Shown: piece by piece, positions 1 through 10,783 of the stretch | Numbering within the stretch: the first letter of the stretch is position 1 | How the letters are laid out: every line of letters begins with the position of its first letter | The notes under the pieces: model-generated | The model's database searches: none | What the model was told of the DNA's origin: nothing | Seen by the model: only the letters and a program-made list of their open reading frames with translations | From: Pisaster brevispinus | Lineage: Eukaryota; Echinodermata; Asteroidea; Forcipulatida; Asteriidae | DNA: 64,000 nucleotides | NCBI GenBank assembly: GCA_023634235.1 | Contig: JAMKCF010000021.1 | Coordinates: 10,179,764 to 10,243,763, forward strand | Reading direction: 5' to 3' | Program-made: the position numbers and the translations under genes

Positions 1-1699
1 GGGCTTATAACCTGTTGTGTGAGTCAGGAGAAAGTAGTGAAAAACGCGTGCACAATTTTCAGCACGTAAACACGTTGTCCTTCATTCTGGTTGCAACTGA
101 AATCAGCTGTCTATTTTTTTGTAAGTTTTCAGATACAGTTTTCTTGTGTATGGCTTCATGCCAGAGGGAAATATTTCACAGAAAAAAAAAATGGTTCTAG
201 TATGAACATAATCAGTAAGCTTTCAATGATGCTTTTTATCCTTACCAATCCTATATAATACATTTAAAAGTCAGGAATGAAGGGGAAGGAAATGTCACGT
301 TTAACCGTCAGACTTCTGGTCATTTTCAATTGGTAAGCTGCTGAGAGTATTAGCTACAATGTAAAGAGGGTAGCTGCGAAAGTGACAGCCCCACTTTCAA
401 ATAATGATTGTGAATGAAGCAAATACTTGTCCTTGTCATCAAATCAGGTAATGACATTTGCATTCTGAAATAACTGTTACTATTAAAAAAGAGGGCATCC
501 CTACCACAAGCTTAGGTTCCTTTTATTTCCTTCATAAAGATTTCCCTAAAATTCCACCAAAGAAAAAATATGCACATCTAAAACAATAACTATGGAACAT
601 TTGGCTCTGCTTATGTAAAGTATGTGGTTTTGTTTCCTTTACATGATGAAGTAATGTACGTAGGAACCAAAGATTCCCCCCAAAATATTTGAAAACACGC
701 GAGACATGCAAGGTTTACTGATGAGTGGAGACCCATATGAGTTAATCTATCTTTCTCACACTGGGTGTGTTATTGATTGTGTAGATCTCCCGTAAATTCA
801 AGTCCTTTCCGCTTGTGCCATCTTAGGATGCAGCTTTATTTATGTATCAAATACAAGCCACGATAAACATGTACATGCTGCAGTGCATCTTTGGTTGTTT
901 TCAGGGTTCTCCCCAATGTTTTTCTAAACTGTAATCTGGACCCAAGTTTTGGAAGTTTGGCCTAAGCACGCTGAATTGAAATGAGGTTCGTGGAATGCTT
1001 TTTACTTGGTGTTTATCTTTGGTTTTGAAAGCCCTACTGTGCAATATCAGGCATAAAGTGATTATCTTTATGGTTTTTGTGAAATTGATCTGAAGTGTAA
1101 AAAACCCAAAAAACAAACAAACAAAAAACACTCTACTTTTCTTTTTCCCTTCCGTGTCGACTGCAAATCGCGCACATCGGCTGATACGATACCTTGTGCA
1201 TTGGGAGAACCCTGTATTCCTTTCATTTACTGATGTCTTTCAGAACTTAATTTGAATGATTTAGGTTTCCATATTTTGCTTAAAACTGCAAACATGAACA
1301 TGTGTGTGCTTTACAGGTAGCAAATTGTTTTGTTAGTTTGATATGTACATGTAGATGTCAACATCACATGGCCTTTTTTTATAACCATAGCTTGGGCTCG
1401 GGCTCCACCCACCTGATTGAAACACCTTAAGGAAGGAACCCATTTTCCAAATGACTGATGGAGCCTCAAGCCCAAGCTGTGGTTTCCCAAAGGGCGTATG
1501 ACTACTGGGGATGTAACTGCATTACAGAGTGCAGGCATGACAGGTGATGGAAGAGAGAAAAAAAAGAAGAAAAAAAAAAGAACATCCTGAGCAACTGCTC
1601 TGCCTTTTCTGTGAGCAATTTTCACTAAAAGGTCAAACAAACAGAATCTGAGATAGAACCCCTGCAGTTGTGAATGTCTCCAATATGGATTTTTGATGT

Positions 1700-1975
1700 T
1701 TTGCTATTTCATTCACAATATTTGCCCACATTTGTGGAATGGGCTGCCGACGGCAATTTTTAACATTTGTTAAACTTCTTTGAAAATACAGCTTCTTGAG
1801 AACCACATTTGAATCACCTACATGATGTATTTGTAGTTTAAAATTTTCAATTATTTGTCTTTTGTTTGACTGCTTTTTATCTGTATTTCTTAATAACTTG
1901 TGGATTGTTAATTGTACAGCGCTTTGTGATTTCTATGTGACAAGTACATTTTTAAAAAATAAAAAATTATGTAGA
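1700..1975 (+). mobile_element. Degenerate LINE 3' end
   Basis: The plus strand near 1733 translates to LWNGLPTAI and, after one stop, to TSLKIQLLE. This matches the WNxLP ... FKxxLKxxL pattern at the end of LINE ORF2 proteins. It is followed by an AT-rich tail with TGTACAGCGCTTTGTGATT, a kind of sequence common at LINE 3' ends. It is short and mutated. Confidence 0.4.
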
Positions 1976-2212
1976 ACATCTAATACAGTACATGTACATT
2001 TAGATGGTATTACAAATGTAAATGTTCAGTCCTGGTTCAGTCATACAGAATTGCCACCTGGTATAAACTGTCTTCTCATAAATATTTATGGCAACAATTC
2101 TAAAATAATGCGTATTTTATGTTTTTATTTTCCCTCAATAAACCATTAATAATCCCTGAATCTATCATGTGCATGACAATGTGAACTGGCGATAATGGAT
2201 TTCTCTTCATTT

Positions 2213-2400
2213 CAGAGCTTTCAACATTTCCATCTTGCAATTAGGGAGATTTTGTACAGCAACCAGGGAGATAATTAGAGTTACACTCAACATAATAGGG
2301 TGAATTTTTTTTCCATAATCAGGGAGCTTTTTTCTCAAAATTTGTTCATCAGAACAAGGAAAGATTGGTTTATTTCCAGGGATCTTTATGCAAAATCTGC
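2213..2400 (-). repeat. Copy of the ctccctgatt repeat in the SLC8 intron
   Basis: On the minus strand this matches the copies at 36437-36655 and 38095-38217, including the GTTGCTGTACAAAATCTCCC segment followed by TAATTGCAAGATGGAAATGT. Confidence 0.55.
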
Positions 2401-2516
2401 CATATGAATTGTTGGTGAATTTTTTGTGCAAATTATGGTTTTGAAGGAAGGCTTTGTTAAGGTATATTTGGAGGCATGTTTTTAAAGATTGCACAGCTGC
2501 CTTTATTGGTCCATCT

Positions 2517-2734
2517 TAGGGCCTTGTCACACGAGGCAACTTTTACAGGCAACTTGGAGGCAACCAACTGCAGTGTACGCTACAGGACCACTTCAGTAGC
2601 ACATGAGTCATTTTTTCAAACAATGTCTTACGATCCCTAAAAAATATGTGAACATTCAAATGTGAATGCCTTTTCTTCTTGCAGATTGCCTAGAAATGGT
2701 TGCCTGTAAATTGCCCCGTGTGACATGGGCCTTA
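2517..2734. mobile_element. Hairpin miniature element, ggcaacc family
   Basis: The left end GGGCCTTGTCACACGAGGCA and the right end TTGCCCCGTGTGACATGGGC are inverted repeats of each other over about 40 bp, both including ACAGGCAAC. A second copy is at 57834-58047. The short length, inverted ends and lack of a reading frame indicate a non-autonomous DNA element. Confidence 0.6.
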
Positions 2735-2922
2735 AATGTTGAGTTTTGTGTGAATGGTGAGTTGTATATCATTGTGTCACCTCTAATAATTAATATCAAG
2801 TAATAAGCCACATGGCTAGACAGCTGAGTTGGTAGAGCCCATTGGTTCAAGTCCTCCTTTAGACAATTTTTTCCTTGTTCAATCCCGAATTCTCTACTGA
2901 ATAAACAGAAATAGGCTCTTAC

Positions 2923-3155
2923 TTCCAAGACATGGGGCTCCACCTCTTGTTCGATCTTCTTCTGTCCGAGCATCCCGCGGGAGGCGTTGACACGGTACCA
3001 ACTGCGAGAGTGAACCTCATGCTTCTGCGCCTCCAGGGCAATCAACTGAGCGATGGTGGCCTCGTCCAGATCTGGGTGTCGGCCAACTTCACGCATGAAC
3101 TCGGCCACGGCTTTCTTGTCAATATGGCCGGTTGAGAGGAATGGAGAACCCTCAG
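2923..3155 (-). CDS. Na+/Ca2+ exchanger (SLC8/NCX family), second coding exon
   Basis: This is a 233-nt exon with an acceptor ending at 3156 and a GTAAGA donor (2922-2917). It starts in phase 1 and ends in phase 0, matching the 10117-10783 exon. It codes for about 78 residues of the cytosolic loop between the membrane domain and the first Ca2+-binding domain (CBD1). The pattern GRHPDLDEATIAQLIALEAQ followed by SRSWYRVNASRGMLG aligns with the NCX1 segment (KHPEKEIEQLIELANYQ, then SRAFYRIQATRLMTG). In vertebrate NCX1 this part is fused to CBD1 and CBD2 in one very large exon; here it is a separate small exon. CBD1, CBD2 and the C-terminal membrane half must lie left of the window. No CBD exon was recognised in 1-2922. 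Confidence 0.93.
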
Positions 3156-3886
3156 CTGTTGACCAGAGGAAAAAGGGAAGACATAATTTTAATTTCACAT
3201 TAGACTTGACGGAGTTTTATAATGCAGTGGGCAGTTTTTTCAGGCTTGGTGTCCTATGACATGTGTTCATGCTTACAATGCCAATTTGTAATGCACAAAA
3301 TGGAGACAGACTAGTTTTAGCTCCACGCATCTTCTTGCGGAAAAATGGCCATCCAGTGTGGACAAATTGAGATCAAACTTTATGGAAATGAAACTTTTTT
3401 TAAAATCCAAAATGACACTCTATTTCAAGGGGAATATTTGCTAAGAATTAACATTCATTTTAATAAAGAGGAACAGTAATTTAAATTAATGTCAACATAA
3501 GGGCTACATGTTGATAGTGCAGTTGATAATACGGCAAGTTAATCCGGAGGTTACATTCATGTCCCGCCCTAGTCAACTTTTCTTTGTTCAACCCAAAACT
3601 ATTTAAAATTTACCCAGTCAGTTTCCCTTGTGGTTTATTTCGTAGAATTGGAGGAGATTCAGTTAAAATGGTGATAGGGTGTTTTAACATGTTGGCTACA
3701 GAGTGGAAACACATAAGAGAACGTAGAGTGTACAAACAACGAAAGAAAGACATATTTTACACCTAATAAAACCATAAAATTACACAATGTAAAGTTTTGT
3801 GAAGCACTGAAAAGTAGGGCTTTATATTTTAATCTTCAATAATTCTGTTGAAATGCAGTATAAATGATTGGAAAATGTCCAGGGGT

Positions 3887-4024
3887 CGATTTCACAAAGA
3901 GATAAGACTAGTCTTATCTGAAGTTAGGACCAGTAACTGGTCTTAACTTAGGACTAGTCCTTACTCCTAGCATTGCCTAGGACTAGTCCTAAGTTAGGAA
4001 GGGTTTTGTAAAATCGACCCCAGG
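3887..4024. mobile_element. Hairpin element, cgatttcacaaa family
   Basis: GGGGTCGATTTCACAAAGAG at the left is mirrored by TTTTGTAAAATCGACCCCAG at the right, with repeated inner GACTAGTC and AGTTAGGAC blocks that can fold back. Further copies lie at 35622-35792 and 54165-54312. No reading frame. Confidence 0.65.
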
Positions 4025-5204
4025 GCATTTTAGCCTGTATATAAAGCTCTAATAAAGGTCAACGCCCTCTTGCCAGTCCTTTCTAAATCACTAAAACCAA
4101 ACTGTCTTAATTGATCTTCGCACCAAGCCGTTAATAAGCCGCTGAATTGGCTGGCGACGCCCACAGCTTGTTGCTAAGCAACATCGTCAAACAGTACCAT
4201 CAACAGCGACCAAAATAGACAGACGTTGCTCATGACATTCGCTCATTTCCTTAGTAACCGACAAAACACTACAGGATAACCTATTGTGACCTTTCGGTAA
4301 TGAGTCCACTCAGGGGGGTGCGCCCTGAAAATATTGAGGCGCCTTGGAGTAGCAGGAAGGAAGCGTGAGGCTATTAATATACATGTAGATCCTCTCCTCA
4401 ATAAAAATAAACTTTAAAGGGGTCAACGCGACCTTCACATCAGCTCATCCATGGACCCTGTTTGATTCATAACTTCATCGATTTCTTCCCAAAAGCTTTC
4501 AACTCAAGGTTGATTTAGAACCCTGGACCAAAATATATTCTTGGCGATCCACAAATAACACAGCTTCACCGCATTGATGAAGATGTTTAAAACCTTAATC
4601 TCTAATACTGCTAGTGTGGGCAAACAGCTTAAGAGGTCCGGAAATATCTTCTTATTTGATGATGGACAAGTCATTGAACACGTACAGGCACAGTCATTAT
4701 CATGGAGGCCGCTACAATTACAGGTTGAGTCCCTGCAGTTATTTCTGACTCAGTTTTCTATTCTTAACATACTCTTTTCACGCTTTATTCATAACCTGTT
4801 ATTCTCGTTAAGCTACAGTACTATTTATAATACTCCTGTGACGTACAAACAGGGTATTCATGGTACAAATATGTAAATACTGGTAAAAATATCATGTAAG
4901 CCAGGTGCATACAGTATGCTCACTTAATACAACCTTTAAGATAGCTTTACCCCAGAAAACTTGATCAGATACAAAATGTAAAATCATTTATCACTGCACT
5001 GTAAATTGAATTTTCATTCCACTGTATAAAACCCTGCCCTGTTACTAGAAGCTACATATGTGGTTAATTTAAACTGCGAGGAGAAGCGTTTTTACGGGTG
5101 AAATCAATGTTTAAAATCTATCCTGGAAGAAGTATCCATGCAGTGACTCTGAGATGGAACAATTGGTGAGTTGTTAAACTTCTCAAACATTATGCGCAGT
5201 TCAC

Positions 5205-5757
5205 CTTAGAGGGTGGGTATACCTTTGGTAATTACTCCAAAAATTAATGACAATAAAAATCTTGCTCGATAAGGAGCACTGCAGCTGTTGATAATGTATA
5301 GCATCTTGAGAAACCCTTCAAAAGAATGTGGTGTGAGAGAGAGAGAGAGATTCAAAAACATTTCAATCTGAGACACGTTTCTGCATGAAACATTTCTCAG
5401 ATTGTGTATTCCAAAATTACGGATTATTCTTCCTGCGTGGACATAACCGCTCCAGTTTTTCAGCGATATCTCAATAACGCTACCAACATTTGAAATTTTC
5501 ACAGGTTAGTTTTATTGTATATATACAGGCCTTGAACTTCGCTCTTGAAGGGGCACGGCAATTTTCCTCTGGTAAGGGGGCACTCTCATGAGGAACATGT
5601 AAATTTGTAGGCCTATAGGAACTTTGCAAAGGGCACCACAGCAAAAGCACAGGGCACCAGGGCAATTGCTGTGAATGCCGTGGGTTATTTCGAGGCCAGT
5701 ATACAGTATTAAAACAATTGAATTGCTCCAAAAACCAAAGGTATACTTTGCCTTTAA
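5205..5757. mobile_element. TTAA-type inverted-repeat element carrying a nested insertion
   Basis: The left end (GGTATACCTTTGGTAATTAC) and the right end (CCAAAGGTATACTTTGCCTT then TAA) are inverted. The interior matches the intact copy at 51111-51513, including ACGGATTATTCTTCCTG and TTTTCACAGGTTAG. Another repeat of the gggcacc type (about 5526-5697) has inserted into it. Confidence 0.6.
5526..5697. repeat. gggcacc-type interspersed repeat, nested
   Basis: Contains CTTCGCTCTTGAAGGGGCAC, CCTCTGGTAAGGGGGCACTC and GCAAAGGGCACCACAGC. Related copies occur at about 8915-9084, 14755-14880, 15865-16030, 16590-16730, 20510-20690, 34990-35120 and 35262-35425, in both orientations. There is an internal inverted similarity between the gaggcaattgcc and gggcacc blocks. 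Class not identified. Confidence 0.6.
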
Positions 5758-7658
5758 GAGAGTAATAATTAACACAGCACATGTAGGAGCATTCTCTTAA
5801 AGATAATCTGAGAACACTGTTTAAACTTGAAGACAAGTCTCAACACTCCTTCCCATATCAGAGAGTCACCCCACTTCAAAAGAAATTATTGCATGGTCGT
5901 CAACCATTACCTATCGTCTGCTCAGTGCTAGAAAGCCAGTAATTGCAATGAAATATCTGTGATGATCAAATGGGTGTTAAATGAAAAATGGCATATAGGC
6001 CTAAATGTAAATTTTTTTTAAATAAGGCAAAATCCACAAAATAAAGATTTTTCTTCAAAATATTAGTTTTCCTTTTTGCAAAGCAATAACTTTAGAGACC
6101 ACTCTTGATCAATAAACTCTATTACAAGGCGTTCCAAAATATGCAAATTGTTGCCCTTCCAGTAGCCATGATACCCCCTTTCAAATGAGCCAATATTATG
6201 GCCACTTTTGCCGTGCCCTTTTCCCCCATGGCTGTCATGCCCTTTTTGCACCATAAAAGGACTGCAAATTTTAAAAAAAATTGTTGTGTGGCGTTACACT
6301 TTTCTTAGCAATTAAGACCTAATGCATCTTACGATCAATCGCAGCTCTTTGGGAAATCTAGCCCTGTTTTTTCTTGACAATAAATAATGCCCTGGTTATA
6401 AGAGATCTGTGAAGAGTTATATTGTGTATTGTTCAGTCATTCATAATGAGTTTGTTGCGAAAAGTGCTTGATGCTTCAAAAGATTAGGCTTGCGCTGTTT
6501 GTTTTAAAAAAACACTTCACAATCATACAGCTTGTGATGTACACTTTTTATGTGCACATTATTATCATGCTTACATCATACCCTGCAAGAAGATTTAATC
6601 TGACTTAATGGAGTTGGGTGGGAACAATCTTCCCTCATAATGGCATCACAGACATTCCACCTCTAACCTTAAAACCTGGTCTCTATGTTGTTACAGTTGC
6701 TAGGATACGAGTCTGCAAAACCCAGACAAGTATCTGCATCGTACATACGATGTACGTACGATGTACGTGCGTAAAATGTACCCACTAATCACCACCTTGT
6801 ACTTTGTACAGCATTGCATCGATGACTCAAGATCATCCACGGCTTGAACGATAAGGAGGATCGGATGCTGTGACCATGAGGAACAGGAGTCTTGTTAGAA
6901 GATGAGCTGAAAACTCTCGTTAGTTTTCAATCTTTCAAGAAAAATTCCATGAAATGTGTGTACATCTGTACATGATGGTACCAACTGGAAGAAAGCTGTG
7001 ACACTCCCAATAAATGCAAAGTGTGTCCAACCATGGTCACCCATGGTGAGGAACTTCACAAACTGAATATAACTTACATGTTGGAGATAACCAAATGCTA
7101 CCCAGCCTTAAATCAAGCTAAATTTGCAACAACCATGATAAACATCAATTTATTCATATGAAGTAGAGAGTTAAACTGATGCATAAAATGCAAGTGTTGG
7201 AACTACAAATCTAATATACAACTGTACGTAAGTGTTATAAATGGAATTAAATTTTGATAAGTGTTAGGTCTAAATCATTTGAAATTCTTACAATAAGCGA
7301 ATCAAACACTTCACGACTAACACATTTTAAAAGTCCTTGATCAAATGAGAAAAGTAATTACATCTGCCTGATTGAGGTGTCCACTGAATCAAGTTTTGCT
7401 TCATTGTTTAATTGGCTTGAATTTGGGGGGGGGGGTAAAAAATCTCCATTTGTAGTCCCCTATCTAATACTCTCCTTCTTGTACTGTAGCTCAGAACTTA
7501 GATTTTTGTTTATAAGACCTGAACAATTTCATTCTGTCTTTCTTCCCCCTTTTAAAAAGGTCGGTTTGGTGGAGTGGGTGACGATGTAATGACCATTGCA
7601 TCAATCTGTTGCATCCATGGCACAGTTTAAAGCACAGTATGTTATTAAATGCATTCTC

Positions 7659-7702
7659 CTGAAGACGATCAGAGCATACTGATCGAAACGTTGAGTCGTT
7701 AA
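7659..7702 (+). other. Hammerhead-like motif, probably from a Penelope-like element
   Basis: CTGAAGA, then a 7-bp stem (CGATCAG / CTGATCG) with a six-base loop, then GAAAC and a 3-bp ACG/CGT stem follow the order of a hammerhead ribozyme core (CUGANGA, stem II, GAAA, stem III). Similar strings are common at the ends of Penelope-like retroelements. A good stem I could not be found, so activity is doubtful. Confidence 0.4.
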
Positions 7703-10116
7703 CCACCGGTTCTTTTCAGAACCTACACTACTCAAAAGAGATTTCCACATGGTGTTACCGCAAGCCTTACTTAGTTATACTTCCACCATGCAAAGTTTCA
7801 AATCCTACTTATTTTAAAATGCAGAGTGTTTACATGCAACGTATTATGCTCAAAGACATCTTCATTCTTTGCGAGGTTATAAGTCCCAGTGTGCCAATTT
7901 GATTAAAAATAGAGCTGACAATCAATGAGGAGACCCCTATTCCCTGCCAATCTCATTTTGCTCTTCCAACTCAGTGTAGTGAGACCCCCACCGTGATAAT
8001 TGAAGTGGAATTGCAAAGCACGTCCCTGGTGGCTCACCAGAGCCAGCAGCTCAGTGTGTGTGTGCGTGTGTGCAATGATCTGTAACTAGTGGCTTGAGGA
8101 TGCAGCCAGTGTTTCCATCAGATGAACACAAAACTGCATCATGCTACTTATGCAAGGTTTGCGTATAGTGTGTGATGAGATTGCTTGTAAAACTTGAAGC
8201 AAATTACGTACAATTGTAGCAGGATTAATATCTGCCTTAAATCAAAGAATGATATTCAGACCACTGCTTGATGAATTGACAGAATTTTTACTGCCAAAAT
8301 TTACCAACTGCTACCCACAAACATGCAGGTACCTGTACACTGTACATGTAGCTCAGAGGAGCCCATACATGTGTAGTATTAAAGATGACGATCTGGGCTT
8401 AGTTTCGTAGCCGCTTTTTTAAGACAAGTAGAAAATATCACTTATGAAAACATTTTGTTTTAAAGCAAAAATAAGCAGGATACCAGTCACATGGTACAAG
8501 GGACATGGTATTTTTGCTGGTAACCTTATAAGTTCTGGTAAGCGAAATTTTGTTGTGCTCAGCTAATTTTTGTTTTTAAAAGCTCTTTGAAATTTGGCCT
8601 TGGTATCAGGCTTAAACTACACATGTGTAGGACTACACTGTAAACTGGCATACAGTACAATGTAGATTGTGACCATCATATCCAGAATGCACACAGAGTT
8701 GTGTGGATCCACTTGTGATGACAATAAAATCAATATCAGGAGTAGTCTCACTGCACAAATCAATACCGTCTCCATGAGGTGAGGAATACACCACAGGATG
8801 CTTTCAATGATTGATCCACACTGATGTGACACTAATGCTGACTGCTACATGGTAGGCAGGGCGACCAACCCTACAATACAATTTTTTCAAATGTACATAT
8901 TTGTGTACAGATGCCATGAACTTTGCTCTTGAAGTAGCGCTGCAATTTTTCCTCTGGTGAGGGGCTAATTTCTACAATATGTATGAGGAAAATGTAAATT
9001 TGTATTGGAACACTGCAAAGGGCACCACAGCAAAAAACACAGGGTACCAAGACAATTGCTGTGGGTTAGTTCGAGGCCTGAACTCATGGTACAAAAGTAC
9101 CTTTCAACTCAGAACTTTAATCTTGAAATTAAATCTAGCTCCTTTGAAATGTTAAAGTTACATTAGCAATTGAAAATAATTGACTGCAACTAAAATAAGG
9201 TGTGCAAAAAAACATGAAAAAACCTCACACCCATATCTGTAAATTGTTTTCACTTAAAAGTGGCCATCAAATTAGAATTAAAGTTTCACAGATTTATGAT
9301 TGGTCACATGGTTGGACTCATTCTACTCTTACATGTAGTCTAGCAAAGGTTCAGGGCTTTTTGATTAATTCACACTATCACAGCTAAACTAATGCCAATT
9401 TACATACAGCTGATATGGCTGCACAATCGAGTTGTGAAAAATCCCTGACAGAGCATCAAAACAGAATTTCTAAAATCCCACGGACTTAGAATGAAAACAA
9501 TTCCATCCATGGACGTCCTCCTGTCAAGGTGCAATTTTATTAGTATTTTAAGCAGAAATGCTTTTCAGACCCATTAAATTAAATGGGTCTGTCTTTATGG
9601 TTCAAGTGCATCCCTGAGAAGTTATTCTTTAGTAAATTGAGCCACGAAGTTGAGTCGAAACTCCCGAGTCCCTTGGCACAGACAGCTTCCTTCTTTGAGA
9701 TCTAAATAAGATTAAAAAAACTGTATCCATGGCATCCATGTACACATTTATCTACATAGTCAAGTGTTCACAATCCTGAATTATAATTGTAGAGACTTGC
9801 ATCAACCTCCCCCATGCATAATACTTGGTATTATTTTCTGCAACAATGAAACGGACTACAGGCTTGGACTCGGTGTCCTTCACAATATTCCTATACAGAC
9901 TTTTAGTTTTTCCCACTGGTGCTGGTTTTTGTAAAATGAAAATGGCTTTGCATACACGTTAACTCACAGATGCCACCCCAAACCTGCATACAGAATAGTA
10001 TGCACACAACACAAAAACCTTTTCGAGTTGAAATGCAAGGATTGTGAAGAAGATTTTAAGGGAAACACAAACACACACAACAAAAACAAATTTGTTTTTT
10101 TTAAAAAGATACTCAC

Positions 10117-10783
10117 AAACTCCGAGCTCCATATCTTTTTCATGTCTTTTAATGCCGCAGAAATCCCTGTCGAACATGTAGGCAACAATGACCAGGATGG
10201 GAAAGCAGACGAAACTAACCACAGCCTCCCAAACTTCAATTATATTGGGCGAGATAACCTGCAGGACCAGAAACAACCAGATGTACGCAAACAGGGAGAA
10301 GAGGGTGGTGGTAGCAAACACCTTGATGCGATTGATACCTCTGGACTCATCCTTCGGTATACAGGCAATGCATATGGCTGTGATGACCAGAAGATTAAAC
10401 GCTGCCGACCCAACAATGGTGCTGGGACCGAGGTCCCCAGCATAGAAACCGTTCCCGAAAATTTCAATAATCGAGAGAAGGATTTCAGGTGCACTGGACC
10501 CAAGAGCCATGAGAGTTAGATTAGCAACGGTGTCGTTCCAGATTCGGATCTCCACTTCCTCGATACCGCCTGGGAAGTCCGGGTTGGCTATCTTCAGTTT
10601 TTGAGTCCTACTCGTAATGACTTCAATGGAAACCATGAAGACGTCTGCGATAATGGCGATGGCAAAGAAACTCCAGAGTAAACCCAAGAGGTAGATAAAC
10701 ACTCGGAATCCATGGTTCCAACCTGATTCATCCGTTAGCGGAAGAATCAAGCCATTGCAAACGAGATAAGTAGAGTTCTCCAT
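10117..10783 (-). CDS. Na+/Ca2+ exchanger (SLC8/NCX family), first coding exon
   Basis: This exon encodes the N-terminal membrane half of a plasma-membrane Na+/Ca2+ exchanger, which moves about 3 Na+ in for 1 Ca2+ out. From the first Met (10783) it gives 222 codons plus one base. A hydrophobic helix lies at about residues 27-48. The alpha-1 repeat, which forms the ion-binding core, follows with LTLMALGSSAPEILLS (89-104) and AGDLGPSTIVGSAAFN (115-130); further helices are near 155-177 and 184-204. The exon ends at a GTGAGT donor (10116-10111) in phase 1, which joins exactly to the exon at 2923-3155. An in-frame stop lies upstream of the Met with no other Met between, so the start is well supported unless an upstream exon joins at the AG just before it. 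The N-terminus is short, with no obvious cleavable signal peptide such as vertebrate NCX1 carries. Which SLC8 paralogue it is cannot be decided. Confidence 0.95.

Larger units (their letters stand above)
1..2922. other. Intron sequence of the SLC8 gene, left part
   Basis: No coding exon could be recognised here on either strand. The stretch holds a degenerate LINE 3' end (about 1700-1975), one copy of an interspersed repeat also found in DMC1 introns (about 2213-2400), a hairpin element (2517-2734) and a short tRNA-like relic near 2815-2870 (a TGGTAGAGC box and a GGTTCAAGTCC-like box). Confidence 0.6.
3156..10116. other. 7-kb intron of the SLC8 gene
   Basis: This is intron between the two recognised NCX coding exons. 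It contains hairpin-type miniature elements (3887-4024; 8395-8602), a TTAA-flanked element with another repeat inserted in it (5205-5757), copies of the gggcacc-type repeat (8915-9084), a short GA run (5337-5352), a GT run (near 8055-8073), a G tract (7424-7433) and a hammerhead-like motif (7659-7702). No further exon was recognised. Confidence 0.6.

Noticed and set aside
2656..2922. Extension of the 2923-3155 exon reading frame to the left
   Set aside because: The frame runs past a good GTAAGA donor into repeat sequence; NCX homology stops exactly at the donor.
10028..10519. Open frame of 163 codons on the plus strand
   Set aside because: It is antisense to the conserved Na+/Ca2+ exchanger exon and has no recognisable domain.
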